A program made the position numbers and the translations under genes. Below are positions 28,101 through 36,086 of a stretch of DNA of 64,000 nt, one piece after another. How positions within the stretch are numbered: the stretch's first letter is position 1; each line of letters starts with the position of its first letter. The notes under the pieces are model-generated. The model had not been told where the DNA came from, ran no database searches, and saw only the letters and a list, made by a program, of their open reading frames with translations. The DNA comes from Ancylobacter amanitiformis (GTDB lineage: Bacteria; Pseudomonadota; Alphaproteobacteria; Rhizobiales; Xanthobacteraceae): contig NZ_JAUSVR010000003.1 in the NCBI RefSeq assembly GCF_030814815.1, forward strand, positions 62,001-126,000, in the 5' to 3' direction.

Positions 28101-28585
28101 ATGAGGTAGACGTCGGCGTCCGGCGCGTTCTGCCGCTCGGGGCGGAAGCCCTGGCTGGCGGTGATGTTGAGGATGCGCCGGTTGCCGAGGTCCGGCCAGA
28201 ACACGCCGGATCCCACCATGCGGTAGTGCGGCGCCACGATCAGCCGGTCGACCTGCTCGTCGGTATTGTTGGCGAGGGCGAACACCGCCCATTTGCTGCC
28301 ATCCGGCCCCGGCGCGACCGAGCGCACCTCGATGCGGCGGACGATGCCGTCGGCGCCCGGCACGGTCGAGACCTGGATGCGGTCGGTCTCGCTCGTATGC
28401 CGCTCGATCGCCGGGGCGAGATCGACCACCAGCGCGTCAAGGCGGATCGCCACCGCGTCCAGCGCGCGGGCGACCGACGCGGGGAACGCGCTGGCCAGCA
28501 CCAGCGCGAGCGCGGCGAATGCCAGCTGCCCGAGGGCTGGCCGGCGCATCGACATACGCAGCGGGAAACGACGGAAGAAGGCCAA
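25127..28585 (-). CDS. Membrane PAS-GGDEF-EAL cyclic-di-GMP protein with a repeat tail
   Basis: This 1152-residue protein has a signal sequence, a periplasmic domain (about 43-200), about seven membrane helices (200-400), a PAS domain (425-530), then GGDEF (550-710) and EAL (725-975). The GGDEF signature is degenerate: ARLGSDHFALIL in place of GGDEF, so cyclase activity is doubtful. The EAL domain reads FEAMVRWQHP, with NISSRQ, ELAES, SLDDFGTGYSS, IKVDRTF and VAEGIE, so the catalytic acids and lysine are present and phosphodiesterase activity is plausible. The last 160 residues are Pro/Ala/Asp-rich, with at least five VSDAR repeats. The likely role is turnover of c-di-GMP in response to an outside signal. 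Confidence 0.88.
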   Translation of the reverse strand: MAFFRRFPLRMSMRRPALGQLAFAALALVLASAFPASVARALDAVAIRLDALVVDLAPAIERHTSETDRIQVSTVPGADGIVRRIEVRSVAPGPDGSKWAVFALANNTDEQVDRLIVAPHYRMVGSGVFWPDLGNRRILNITASQGFRPERQNAPDADVYLITLDPGATVTLVAELADGNLPQLYLWEPEAYKDKVNSFTLYNGIVIGIAGLLALFLTILFVVKGSAMFPAAALLAWAVLGYIGLDFGFWSKVFGISPLAQQFWRAAGEAILAATLVVFLFAYLNLNRWHVRYAHITAGWLVFLAALVGLALLDPSAAAGIARPSLLVVSIMGFAVVLWLALHRYDRAVLIIPTLLLLVVWVVTAGMAVSGRIGNDLVAPALLGGLVLIVMLIGFTVMQHAFAGTGSVAGSTQELERRALAVAGSGDIVWDWDVDTDRIHVSPEAEHMLGLKHGTLETEAAGWLDIIHPMDRDRFRATLDGLLDQRRGRIDQDFRLRAHDGHYMWFNLRARPVVGTDGEVVRCIGTLSDVTDMRTAEERMLHDAVHDNLTGLPNRELFLDRLASANGFARADETLKPTIMLIDIDRFQQVNASLGMPAGDSILLTVARRLMRLTKQQDTLARLGSDHFALILMSERDPERITAFADTLRRTLRAPITFGDREIFITASIGLLLADGQRRTPDEMMKDSELAMYFAKRVGGDRIEVFRPSMRTHKLDRLTMEADLRQALERSEISIVYQPVVDLSTRAIAGFEAMVRWQHPTLGTLAPADFFGIAEDSGLIVDIGLFMLDGAARQLGSWQRILRGEPIFVSVNISSRQMLRHDLLQDIKAILARNVVAPGTLKLELAESLAMENPEYSAQILLRMRELGAGLSLDDFGTGYSSLAYLQRFPFDTIKVDRTFMKALGRNGNKAQRPVILRTIINMAHDLGMDIVAEGIESEQAASALARLGCRYGQGHLFGEPMSAEDARRQLQPDSAPASLLERSRLLSRGGKPAPRPAPARPVDGKAPDTKVADARVSDARVSDARVSDARVSDARVSDARAPDAKAPDARTPDARPAPLRPAPLRPPAPRSPAANSAPASAAIATGSATASLQQLANVLGGAPATTAPPSPAPRPTTSPAEAGTRGAPAPSAAPRPAAAKPPAVTKPAQQG
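25421..25570 (-). repeat. In-frame 15-bp tandem repeat inside the GGDEF/EAL gene
   Basis: Plus-strand units GGC(A/G)TC(C/G)GN..CCT recur every 15 bases. Copies at 25481, 25496, 25511 and 25526 are identical, and those at 25466 and 25541 nearly so. On the coding strand they give VSDAR/APDAK/TPDAR pentapeptides. Confidence 0.85.
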
Positions 28586-28898
28586 ACGGCTACCTCTGGT
28601 TCTGGCGTTGGGTCCGGTCGAAGGCCAAGACGAGTTTCATGCCGAAATTCATGCCGATAGTCGGAACGACATCCGGTGGCGTGGCCGGGTGGTCGTTCCT
28701 GCGTTGCCCGCTTCCCTCGGTGACGCCCTGCGATGAGTAGCGGCGACGCGCGGCGGGAGCAAGGCGTGGCCGGTGGTGATGCGCGGACATTCCGTCGGCA
28801 AGGTCCGTCCCGCGGCTGGTGCCTCCGCTTCGGGCCCTGTGCCCGCGACGGCCCGATGCCGCTGGAGCCGCGCAAGCCCCGTGCCCGCGGGCGGCCGG
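28586..28898. other. Intergenic region upstream of the GGDEF/EAL gene
   Basis: No gene, RNA or terminator is recognised. An ATTCATGCCGA-type duplication occurs at about 28638-28660. It lies upstream of the minus-strand GGDEF/EAL gene and downstream of the minus-strand Sel1 gene, so it should contain the promoter of the former. Confidence 0.5.
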
Positions 28899-29948
28899 CT
28901 ACGGCGCCTGCGGCTGCGTCTCCGGCACCGTCCAGGTCTTGATGCGGGTCTCCAGGCTCGCGCGCTCCTCCGGCGTCAATTCGCTGACCATCTGGCCGAG
29001 CATGAGATCATCGAGCTTCTGCGCCTTGGCCGCGAGGTACCAGGCGGCGGCGGAAACCTTGTCCACCGGCACGCCGCGCCCGGCGGAGAGAATGCGGGCA
29101 TAGCGGTTCTGCGCGATCGGGTTGCCCGCCAGCGCGGCCTTGTGGAAAAGTGTGGCGGCGCGGGCTTCGTCCTTGGGCACGCCGTCGCCGTTGAACACCA
29201 TGATGGCAAGCTCGGTGGTGGCGACCACATTGCCGAGCTGGTCCGCGCGCATCAGCAGGCGCGCGGCCTCGCGCGGGTCCTTGGGCACGCCGTTGCCGTC
29301 GCGATAGAGCGTGGCGAGGGCATAGATCGCGTCCGGCTGGTCCTTGTCGGCGGCGCGGCGGAACCAGTCGGCGGCAATGGCCGGCTCGCGCGGCGCCAGC
29401 TCGCCCTGCAGATAGACGAGGCCGAGATTATAGGCGGCGGCGACATTGCCCTTCTCGCCGGCCTGCCGCAGCAGGTCGATCGCTTCGGTCTTTTCCGCGC
29501 CCTCGCCCGATATGAGCTTCATCGAGCCCAGCGTGAACAGCGCGTCGGCATTGCCCTTGGCGGCGGCGGCTTCGAACCATTCACGCGCGGCCGTGCTGTC
29601 CTGCCGCACGCCGTAGCCCTGCGAGAGGAGTTCGCCCGCCAGCACCATGGCGATGGGATCGTCCTGCGCCCTGGCGCGCTCGACCGCGAGACCCAGCGCG
29701 GTCTTGAACTGACCGCGCTGATAGGCGCCATAGGCGGCATCCTGCGGGGAGGGGGTGGCCGGCGCCGGGCCGGCGTCGAGCTGGATCCGGGCCGGCGCCT
29801 TGGTCGGCGTGGCGCCCGTGCCGGGTGGCAGCGCCGTCACCCCCGGCGGGGTGGTGTCCTTGTCCTCGGCGGCCACGGGCGAGCCCGCGCCTGCGGCGAG
29901 CAGTGCCGCGAGGCATCCCAGGAGGGCCGCAGCGGACGGCAGGCGCAT
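28899..29948 (-). CDS. Exported Sel1-like repeat protein
   Basis: This 349-residue protein has a signal peptide (MRLPSAAALLGCLAALLAAGAGSPVAA) and a Pro/Thr-rich segment. Five or so Sel1-like repeats follow from about residue 75 to 310 (for example AREWFEAAAAKGNADALFTLG, AADWFRRAADKDQPDAIYALATLYRDGNGVPKD). Such solenoids bind proteins, often in signalling or envelope assembly. Its ATG shares one base with the stop of the upstream ThiE-like gene (TGATG), which implies coupled translation. Confidence 0.83.
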   Translation of the reverse strand: MRLPSAAALLGCLAALLAAGAGSPVAAEDKDTTPPGVTALPPGTGATPTKAPARIQLDAGPAPATPSPQDAAYGAYQRGQFKTALGLAVERARAQDDPIAMVLAGELLSQGYGVRQDSTAAREWFEAAAAKGNADALFTLGSMKLISGEGAEKTEAIDLLRQAGEKGNVAAAYNLGLVYLQGELAPREPAIAADWFRRAADKDQPDAIYALATLYRDGNGVPKDPREAARLLMRADQLGNVVATTELAIMVFNGDGVPKDEARAATLFHKAALAGNPIAQNRYARILSAGRGVPVDKVSAAAWYLAAKAQKLDDLMLGQMVSELTPEERASLETRIKTWTVPETQPQAP

Positions 29949-30580
29949 CAGCCGGCTCCCCCGGCCGCCAGCGCGCCCGCCAGCGCCGGCGCGCCCGGGT
30001 CGTCCAGCAGGTCGGCATCCACCGCGATGAAATCGGCGCCGATCGCGACCAGCGCGACAACTTCCTCCAGCGTGCGGGCATAGGCGACGCAGGGCGGCTC
30101 GAACAGCTGCACCCACCATTCGGCGCGCTCCAGCGTCGTCTCGAAGGCCGGCCGGCGGCCCTGGGCGTCGGGCTCGCCGAACATCACGTAATCGGCGCCG
30201 GCCTCGGCTGCGGTCATCGCGTCATGCTTGCTGCGCAGGCCGCCGGCGCCGGCAATGCCGTCCGGGCGCAGGGCCGGAAGCGCGGCCTTGAGCGCCTCAT
30301 GGCCATCGAGATGCGCGCCATCCGCCCCGAGTGCCGCGCCGAGCGCGGTATCCGCCTCGATCAGGCAGGCGGCGCCGATATCCTGGCTGGCGGCGACGAG
30401 CGGGCGCAGAGCGTCGGCCGCGGGCTGGCCGGGGACGGCCCGCAGCAGCACCGCCGCGATGTCGACCTCGCCACCGGCGCGGCGCAGCCCATCCGCCACC
30501 CGGGCGGCATCGGCCACCAGCGGGGCGGGCACGAGAACATAGAGGCGGGGAGCGGTCGGAGCGGGTGCGGAGCGGGCCAT
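29948..30580 (-). CDS. Thiamine phosphate synthase-like protein
   Basis: This 210-residue TIM-barrel protein resembles ThiE: RLYVLVPAP, ...DIGAACLIEAD, DGAHLDG, SKHDAMTAAEAGADYVMFGEP and GADFIAVDADLL. The GPVFPTXTK loop that typical ThiE uses to bind substrate is not recognisable (GEPDAQGRRPAFE is there instead), so it may be one of the ThiE-like proteins without proven thiamine synthase activity. No TPP riboswitch is seen upstream. Start 30580 is preferred over 30610, though neither has a good ribosome-binding site. It is co-translated with the Sel1 protein. Confidence 0.72.
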   Translation of the reverse strand: MARSAPAPTAPRLYVLVPAPLVADAARVADGLRRAGGEVDIAAVLLRAVPGQPAADALRPLVAASQDIGAACLIEADTALGAALGADGAHLDGHEALKAALPALRPDGIAGAGGLRSKHDAMTAAEAGADYVMFGEPDAQGRRPAFETTLERAEWWVQLFEPPCVAYARTLEEVVALVAIGADFIAVDADLLDDPGAPALAGALAAGGAG

Positions 30581-30968
30581 GGGAATGTCTGATGAACTTC
30601 TGAAAGCCATGCCGGAGGATGGCGGCGAAAGCGCGGCATTGCCCGCGCGTCCAGGGGGATGATGTTTCCCTGCTGTCTAGAGCATTTGCCGGCCCGTTGG
30701 AAACAGCCGATCGTGGCGGGGCGCCGGGGTTGGTCCGGTATCGCGCATCCGGGGCGATCTGCGCCTCCGCCTGTTGCGAGGCGGCGCGGCCGGTGCTCCC
30801 GGCGACACTTACCACGATGAGGTGGCATGGTAAGGTTTCCTTCGGGCTGTCGGCAAGCTGTGCGCCTCAGCGATCTCCCTCACTTCACGGTCGTCGCACG
30901 AGAATGCTAGACCTTGGCTGACGCCAATCGGCCGGCCTGCTGCCGGCTGTCCGCTCCCTGGGGGAAAC
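30581..30968. other. Intergenic region between divergent thiE-like and exported-protein genes
   Basis: No gene. It contains TCTAGAGCATTTGCC at about 30676, similar to a start often seen in dispersed Hyphomicrobiales intergenic repeats. An inverted repeat CTTACCA...TGGTAAG is at 30808-30834 and could be an operator or part of the downstream leader. Confidence 0.5.
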
Positions 30969-33395
30969 ATGGTCCTTCGACCCGCCTATCGCTTCGCGGC
31001 CCTGCTGGCCGCCGCGACATTCCTCACCGCGCCGGCCCTGGCGCAGCAGCCGGCCGCGCCCGCCGCGCCGGCGGCCACCAGCGCCGCGCCGTCCGCGATT
31101 CCGCCCGGCCTCGCCTGGCCGCGCAGCTTCGATCTCGGCGACAAGGTGCTGCAAATCTACCAGCCGCTGATCGAGCAGTGGAACGGCGACCAACTGGCCG
31201 GCCGCGCCGCCATCGCCATCGGCCCCAAGACCGGCACGCCGACCTATGGCATCGCCCGTTTCACCGCGCGCGTCGCGGTCGACAAGCCCTCCAAGCTCGC
31301 CCAGCTCGGCCCGATCCAGATCACCAAGGTCGATGTGCCGACCGACCCGACGCAGGACATGGCGCTGATGAGCGCGCTGCAGTCGCACATTCCCGCCGGT
31401 GGCATCACGGTCGCCCTCGATCATCTGCTGACCAGCTATGCCGCCTCCAAGGAACTGACCAAGGCGGAGACGCAGCCGGTCGACAACACCCCGCCCAAGA
31501 TCATCTTCGCCGACAAGGCGACCATCCTGGTGCTGGTGGCCGGCACGCCGGTGGCCAAGCCGATCGACGGCGTGACCGGGTTCCAGCGCGTCGTCAACAC
31601 CCATCCGCTGATCCTCGTGGATGCCTCCGGCGGCTATCACCTGCAGGCGGCCGGCAGCTGGTATCAGGCCAAGGCGATCGAGGGGCCGTGGACGTTGCAG
31701 CGCGCGCCCGATCCTTCGCTCGAGGCGGCCGGCAGCACCGCGAACTATGAATCGGCGGCGGTCTCGCTGCTGCCGGCAAACGGCCAGAAGCCGGCGACGC
31801 CGCCGGCCGTGGTGGTCTCCACCGGCCCGGCCGAACTGGTCATCACCGACGGCGCCGCGCAGATGGTGCCGGTGAGCGGCACCTCGCTGCTGCGCGTCGG
31901 CAATGCCGACCACGCGATCATCCTCGACCCGTCGAACAACCAGTATTACGTGCTGATTTCCGGCCGCTGGTTCCGCGGCCCCGGCCTCAGCGGGCCGTGG
32001 GCCTTCGTGCCGGGCGCCAGCCTGCCGGCGGATTTCAAGAAGATCTCGCCGACCGATCCGGTCGCCAACGCGCTGGTGGCCGTGCCTGGCACGCCGCAGG
32101 CGAAGGAAGCCGCCATCGCCGCGACCGTGCCGCAGACCGCGACCATCAAGCGCGATACCCAGCTCACCATCCAGTATGATGGCGGCACGCCGCGTTTCGA
32201 GCCGATCAAGGGCACGATCCTGTCCTATGCGGTGAACACCCGCACCCCGGTGATCAAGCTCGACGCGACGCGCTACTATGCCCTGGTGCAGGCCGCATGG
32301 TTCGTGGCCAACGCGCCGACCGGGCCGTGGTTCGTGACCGACACGGTGCCGTCGGCGATCTACACCATCCCAAGTTCCTCGCCGCTGCACTATGTCACCT
32401 ATGTGCGCGTCTACGCCTCGACCGCCGACGCGGTGACGGTCGGGTACACGCCCGGCTATCTCGGCGTGATGCTCGAACCGGGCGGCACGGTGGTCTACGG
32501 CACCGGCTATGACTGCGTCGGCTATATCGGCGCCTACTGGTATGGCTGCCCGGCCTCCTACGGCGCCAATGCCGCCTTCGGCTGGACCGACGGCTTCGCC
32601 TTCGGCTTCGCGGCGGGCTATCCCTGGGGTGCCTGGGGCCCGGCCTGGGGGCCCTATTGGGGGCCTGGCCCGTGGGGCGGGCCGTGGGCGGGCGTGAATG
32701 TCAACGCCACCAACATCTACGGCCAGTGGGGCGCCAATGCCGCCTATGCCCATGCCTGGGGCTACAACCCCTGGACCGGCAATGAATGGGCCGGCCGCGC
32801 GGCGAGCGGCGTCACCGCCAACGGCACCGCGTTCCAGGGCCGTTCGGCCGCTGCCTTCAACCCGTGGACCGGCAATTATGCCGGCGGGCGCGAGGGCTCC
32901 TTCTTCAACCCGGCGACGGGTGCCGAAGGCGCGGCGCGCGCGGGTGTCACCGGCAATGCCTATACCGGCAATTTCGCCGCCGGCCGGCAGTCGGAAGCCT
33001 ATAACCCCACCACGGGCGTCGGCCATGCCTCCGAGACCGGCGTCACCGACACCAACGGCCATGTCAGCGTCGACAGCCGTGGCGTCGCCGGCAATGCGCG
33101 TACCGGCAATGCCGTGGCGTGGAACAATGGCAACGTCTACACCGACCATGACGGGTCGATCCACCAGTACGACGCCAATAATGGCTGGCAGCACCAGACC
33201 ATTGACGGCTGGCAGCACGACACCGACGCGGCGCAGACCGACCGGCTCGACCAGCAGCGCCAGTTCCAGAGCTACGGCGACCAGCGCGTGGAGAATTTCG
33301 CCCGTGGCGGCGGTTATGGCGGCGGCGATTTCAATGCCGACCATTTCGGTGGCGGCGATTTCGGCGGCGGCTTCGGCGGCGGTTTCCGCCGCTGA
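30969..33395 (+). CDS. Large exported Trp/Gly/Asn-rich protein with repeated GPW modules
   Basis: I do not recognise this family with certainty. The 808 residues start with a signal peptide (...FAALLAAATFLTAPALAQQ). Three modules with the pattern Y-L-x-G-x-W-(Y/F)...GPW occur near residues 218-248, 324-350 and 434-460. Next is a segment very rich in Tyr, Trp, Gly and Pro (505-585), then repeats of NPWTGN/NPATG/NAYTGN to about 720 and a Gly/Phe/Asp C-terminus (GGGDFGGGFGGGF). Similar proteins have been labelled carbohydrate-binding family V/XII; surface or matrix binding is a guess. It is monocistronic with a strong terminator. Confidence 0.7.
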   Translation: MVLRPAYRFAALLAAATFLTAPALAQQPAAPAAPAATSAAPSAIPPGLAWPRSFDLGDKVLQIYQPLIEQWNGDQLAGRAAIAIGPKTGTPTYGIARFTARVAVDKPSKLAQLGPIQITKVDVPTDPTQDMALMSALQSHIPAGGITVALDHLLTSYAASKELTKAETQPVDNTPPKIIFADKATILVLVAGTPVAKPIDGVTGFQRVVNTHPLILVDASGGYHLQAAGSWYQAKAIEGPWTLQRAPDPSLEAAGSTANYESAAVSLLPANGQKPATPPAVVVSTGPAELVITDGAAQMVPVSGTSLLRVGNADHAIILDPSNNQYYVLISGRWFRGPGLSGPWAFVPGASLPADFKKISPTDPVANALVAVPGTPQAKEAAIAATVPQTATIKRDTQLTIQYDGGTPRFEPIKGTILSYAVNTRTPVIKLDATRYYALVQAAWFVANAPTGPWFVTDTVPSAIYTIPSSSPLHYVTYVRVYASTADAVTVGYTPGYLGVMLEPGGTVVYGTGYDCVGYIGAYWYGCPASYGANAAFGWTDGFAFGFAAGYPWGAWGPAWGPYWGPGPWGGPWAGVNVNATNIYGQWGANAAYAHAWGYNPWTGNEWAGRAASGVTANGTAFQGRSAAAFNPWTGNYAGGREGSFFNPATGAEGAARAGVTGNAYTGNFAAGRQSEAYNPTTGVGHASETGVTDTNGHVSVDSRGVAGNARTGNAVAWNNGNVYTDHDGSIHQYDANNGWQHQTIDGWQHDTDAAQTDRLDQQRQFQSYGDQRVENFARGGGYGGGDFNADHFGGGDFGGGFGGGFRR

Positions 33396-33436
33396 GGCGC
33401 CGGCCTGGGCTGTTGTCCGTATATGTTGACGATGCC

Positions 33437-33466
33437 AAATCCCCGGGCCTGCGCCCGGGGATTTTC
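33437..33466 (+). terminator. Rho-independent terminator after the large exported protein
   Basis: CCCCGGGC and GCCCGGGG (33441-33448, 33453-33460) with a CTGC loop, flanked by AAAT and ATTTTC. It is nearly symmetric, so it may work in both directions. Confidence 0.9.
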
Positions 33467-33530
33467 TTTGTGGCGCGAGCCTGCCTCACCCCGGATGCGC
33501 CGGCGCCACGAATGCGGCTGCCGCCCGGCC

Positions 33531-33562
33531 AAAATGAAGGCGCCGCCCGGGGGGCGGCGCCT
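33531..33562 (-). terminator. Terminator candidate of the aldolase transcription unit
   Basis: The minus strand forms AGGCGCCGCC...GGCGGCGCCT (arms at 33553-33562 and 33538-33547) with a five-base loop, followed by TCATTTT. Confidence 0.7.
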
Positions 33563-33586
33563 CTGGTCTTCCAGGAACGGGCCGAG

Positions 33587-33637
33587 AGCTCTCAGGCCGC
33601 GCCAGCTCTCAGGCCGCGCCAGCTCTCAGGCAGCGCT
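33587..33637. repeat. Three 17-bp direct repeats overlapping the aldolase stop codon
   Basis: AGCTCTCAGGCCGCGCC at 33587 and 33604 and a diverged copy at 33621. Each contains the stop codon (TCA on the plus strand) and the last alanine codons of the aldolase, so the gene end appears three times. Confidence 0.85.
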
Positions 33638-34651
33638 CTTGTGCTCGATTTCCGGCGTCCACTGCCCCAGCGCCGCGAGGTAGTTCATCCGGGCGCGGTG
33701 GGTGAAGGCGGCCTGTCCGGCCGCCCAGTTCTCCGGCTTGCCCGACCACGCCTTCTGCGGCGCCGCCTGCAGCGCGCGGCCATAGGAGAAGGTGAGGTTC
33801 CACGGCAGGGCGCCGGCGCGGATCATCGCGTCGAGATGGGCGGTGGCTTCCTCATCCGACTGGCCGCCGGAGAGGAAGGCGACGCTCGGCACCGCCGGCG
33901 GCACGCAGTTCTTGAGCAGCTTCACGGTCTTCTCGGCAACCTCGGCGACCGAGGCCTGCTTCGCCGACTTCTTGCCGGCAATGGCCATGTTCGGCTTCAG
34001 CACCATGCCTTCGAGCTTCACGCGGCCATAGAATAGCTGCTGGAACACTTCCTTCAGCACCCACTCCGTGACTTCGTAGCAGCGGTCGATGTCGTGGTCG
34101 CCGTCCATCAGCACTTCCGGCTCGACGATCGGCACGATGCCGGCGGCCTGCGCCAGCGCGGCGTAGCGGGCCAGCGCCTGGGCATTGGCGAGGATGGAGG
34201 TGTAGCTCGGGATATCGGCGCCGATATCGATCACCGCGCGCCATTTCGCGAAGCGGGCGCCGAGGTCGTAATATTCCTTGAAGCGCTCGCCGAGGCCGTC
34301 GAGGCCCTCGGTGATGGTCTCGCCGGGGCAGCCCGGCTGCGGCTTCGCGCCGAGATCGACCTTGATGCCGGGGATCGAGCCGGCCTGGGCGATCAGCTCG
34401 ACCAGCGGCGTGCCGTCCTTGGCCTTCTGGCGGATGGTCTCGTCGTACAGGATGACGCCCGAGATATAATCGGTCATCGCCTCGGTCGACCGGAACAGCA
34501 GCTCGCGATAATCGCGGCGGTTGTCGAAGGTGGATTCGACGCCGATGGCATCGAAACGCTTCTTGATCGTGCTCGTGCTCTCGTCGGCGGCCAGAATGCC
34601 CTTGCCGCCCGCCGCCAGCTTGTACGCAACCTCTTCGAGGCTCGCCGTCAT
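33626..34651 (-). CDS. Class I fructose-bisphosphate aldolase
   Basis: This 341-residue aldolase splits or forms fructose-1,6-bisphosphate by a Schiff-base mechanism. GKGILAADESTSTIKKRF, LYDETIRQ, the charged VEPEVLMDGDHDI segment and the active lysine in GMVLKPNM are those of the eukaryote-like class I family, so no metal ion is used. Start 34651 (MTASLEEVAYKLA) fits the domain; the frame is open twelve codons more. It is the downstream member of the pgk-aldolase set and can serve glycolysis, gluconeogenesis or the Calvin cycle. Confidence 0.95.
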   Translation of the reverse strand: MTASLEEVAYKLAAGGKGILAADESTSTIKKRFDAIGVESTFDNRRDYRELLFRSTEAMTDYISGVILYDETIRQKAKDGTPLVELIAQAGSIPGIKVDLGAKPQPGCPGETITEGLDGLGERFKEYYDLGARFAKWRAVIDIGADIPSYTSILANAQALARYAALAQAAGIVPIVEPEVLMDGDHDIDRCYEVTEWVLKEVFQQLFYGRVKLEGMVLKPNMAIAGKKSAKQASVAEVAEKTVKLLKNCVPPAVPSVAFLSGGQSDEEATAHLDAMIRAGALPWNLTFSYGRALQAAPQKAWSGKPENWAAGQAAFTHRARMNYLAALGQWTPEIEHKSAA

Positions 34652-34786
34652 ATCTCTCTCCCGCGCGAAACAGATAGTCCCGGCCACGCGGCATGTTTAA
34701 CCCACGCGACCGGGCCGGTTACATCAATAGCATCCGGCCCGGACCTGTCCCGATTGGCGGGCTTCTCCACCGGGCCGGAGGATCGT

Positions 34787-36010
34787 TCAGCGGCGCAGCG
34801 CCTCGACGCCCGGCAGGGCCTTGCCCTCCAGCCATTCGAGGAAGGCACCGCCCGCCGTCGATACATAGGTGAAGCGTTCCGCCACACCCGCATGGTTGAG
34901 CGCCGCCACCGTGTCGCCGCCACCGGCGACCGAGAGCAGCTTGCCCGCATCGGTCAGCTCGGCCGCCGCCTTCGCCACCGCGACCGTCGCGGTGTCGAAG
35001 GGCGGCAGTTCGAAGGCGCCGAACGGGCCGTTCCACACCACGGTCTTCGCGCCGTGCAACTTCTCGATGACCTGCGCGATCGAGGCCGGGCCGGCATCGA
35101 GGATCATTTCGTCCGGCCCGATATCGTCGACCGTGGCCACCCGGTGCGGCGCATGGGCCTTGAACGCGGTAGCCGCCAGCGCGTCGACCGGCAGCACGAT
35201 CTCGCAGCCCGCCGCCTTGGCCTTGTCGACGATTTCCAGCGCCGTTGGCGCGAGGTCATGCTCGCACAGCGACTTGCCGACATCCTTGCCCTGCGCCGCA
35301 AGGAACGTGTTGGCCATGCCGCCGCCGATGACCAGGATGTCGACCTTGGCGACGAGATTGCCGAGCAGTTCCAGCTTGGAGGAAACCTTGGCGCCGCCGA
35401 CCACGGCGAGCACGGGGCGCCGCGGCTTCTCCAGCGCCTTGGCCAGCGCCTCGATTTCCACCTGCATGCAGCGTCCGGCAAAAGCCGGCAGCTTGTGCGC
35501 CAGTCCCTCGGTGGAGGCGTGGGCGCGGTGCGCGGTGGCGAAGGCGTCGTTGACATAGAGATCGCCGAGCGCGGCCAGCGCGGCGACGAAGTCGGGGTCG
35601 TTCTTCTCTTCCCGCTTGTCGAAGCGGGTATTCTCCAGCAGCAGCACCGCGCCGGGCTGCAGCTTTTCCACCGCCGCCCGGGCCACCTCGCCGATCGTGG
35701 CGGGGGCGAAGGCGACCGGCCGGCCGAGCCGGGAGGCGACTTCGCCGGCGATGGGCGCCAGCGACAGCGCCGGGTCCTCACCCTTGGGCCGGCCGAAATG
35801 GGCGAGCAGAATGACCTTGCCGCCCTTGTCGGCGATTTCGCGGATGGTCGGCAGCACGGCCTGGATGCGGGTGTCGTCGGTGACGCGGCCGGCATCGACC
35901 GGCACGTTCAGGTCCACGCGCACGAGCACGCGTTTGCCGGCGACATCGGCGTCGTCGAGCGTGCGGAAGGCCGAAGCCTCGCCGGCAGCGCCACTAGATG
36001 CCTCACTCAT
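34787..36010 (-). CDS. pgk: Phosphoglycerate kinase
   Basis: This 407-residue enzyme interconverts 1,3-bisphosphoglycerate and 3-phosphoglycerate. [23 protein letters not shown] holds the substrate-binding segment, and [16 protein letters not shown]-type [14 protein letters not shown] and [15 protein letters not shown] are the other signatures. GAGGAGG precedes ATG 36010 by six bases. It follows gap by 76 bases on the same strand; gap-pgk is a usual pair. Confidence 0.96.
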   Translation of the reverse strand: MSEASSGAAGEASAFRTLDDADVAGKRVLVRVDLNVPVDAGRVTDDTRIQAVLPTIREIADKGGKVILLAHFGRPKGEDPALSLAPIAGEVASRLGRPVAFAPATIGEVARAAVEKLQPGAVLLLENTRFDKREEKNDPDFVAALAALGDLYVNDAFATAHRAHASTEGLAHKLPAFAGRCMQVEIEALAKALEKPRRPVLAVVGGAKVSSKLELLGNLVAKVDILVIGGGMANTFLAAQGKDVGKSLCEHDLAPTALEIVDKAKAAGCEIVLPVDALAATAFKAHAPHRVATVDDIGPDEMILDAGPASIAQVIEKLHGAKTVVWNGPFGAFELPPFDTATVAVAKAAAELTDAGKLLSVAGGGDTVAALNHAGVAERFTYVSTAGGAFLEWLEGKALPGVEALRR

Positions 36011-36086
36011 GGATTCCTCCTCGGGTTTTGTTGATCTTGATGCGAAACGGCCGGGCCTCTTGGCGGAGGGCCCGGCCGGAACTCGT

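Noticed and set aside
26123-28660. Long plus-strand open frame (845 codons) opposite the GGDEF/EAL gene
   Set aside because: It is a high-GC antisense shadow rich in Arg, His, Gly and Ala with no recognisable domain; similar long shadows lie opposite pgk/aldolase (34094-36034), tkt (37280-38872) and the ABC exporter (46633-48550).
29948-30968. TPP riboswitch upstream of the ThiE-like gene
   Set aside because: No CTGAGA or ACCTGATCTG-type conserved core could be found in the 390 bases upstream.
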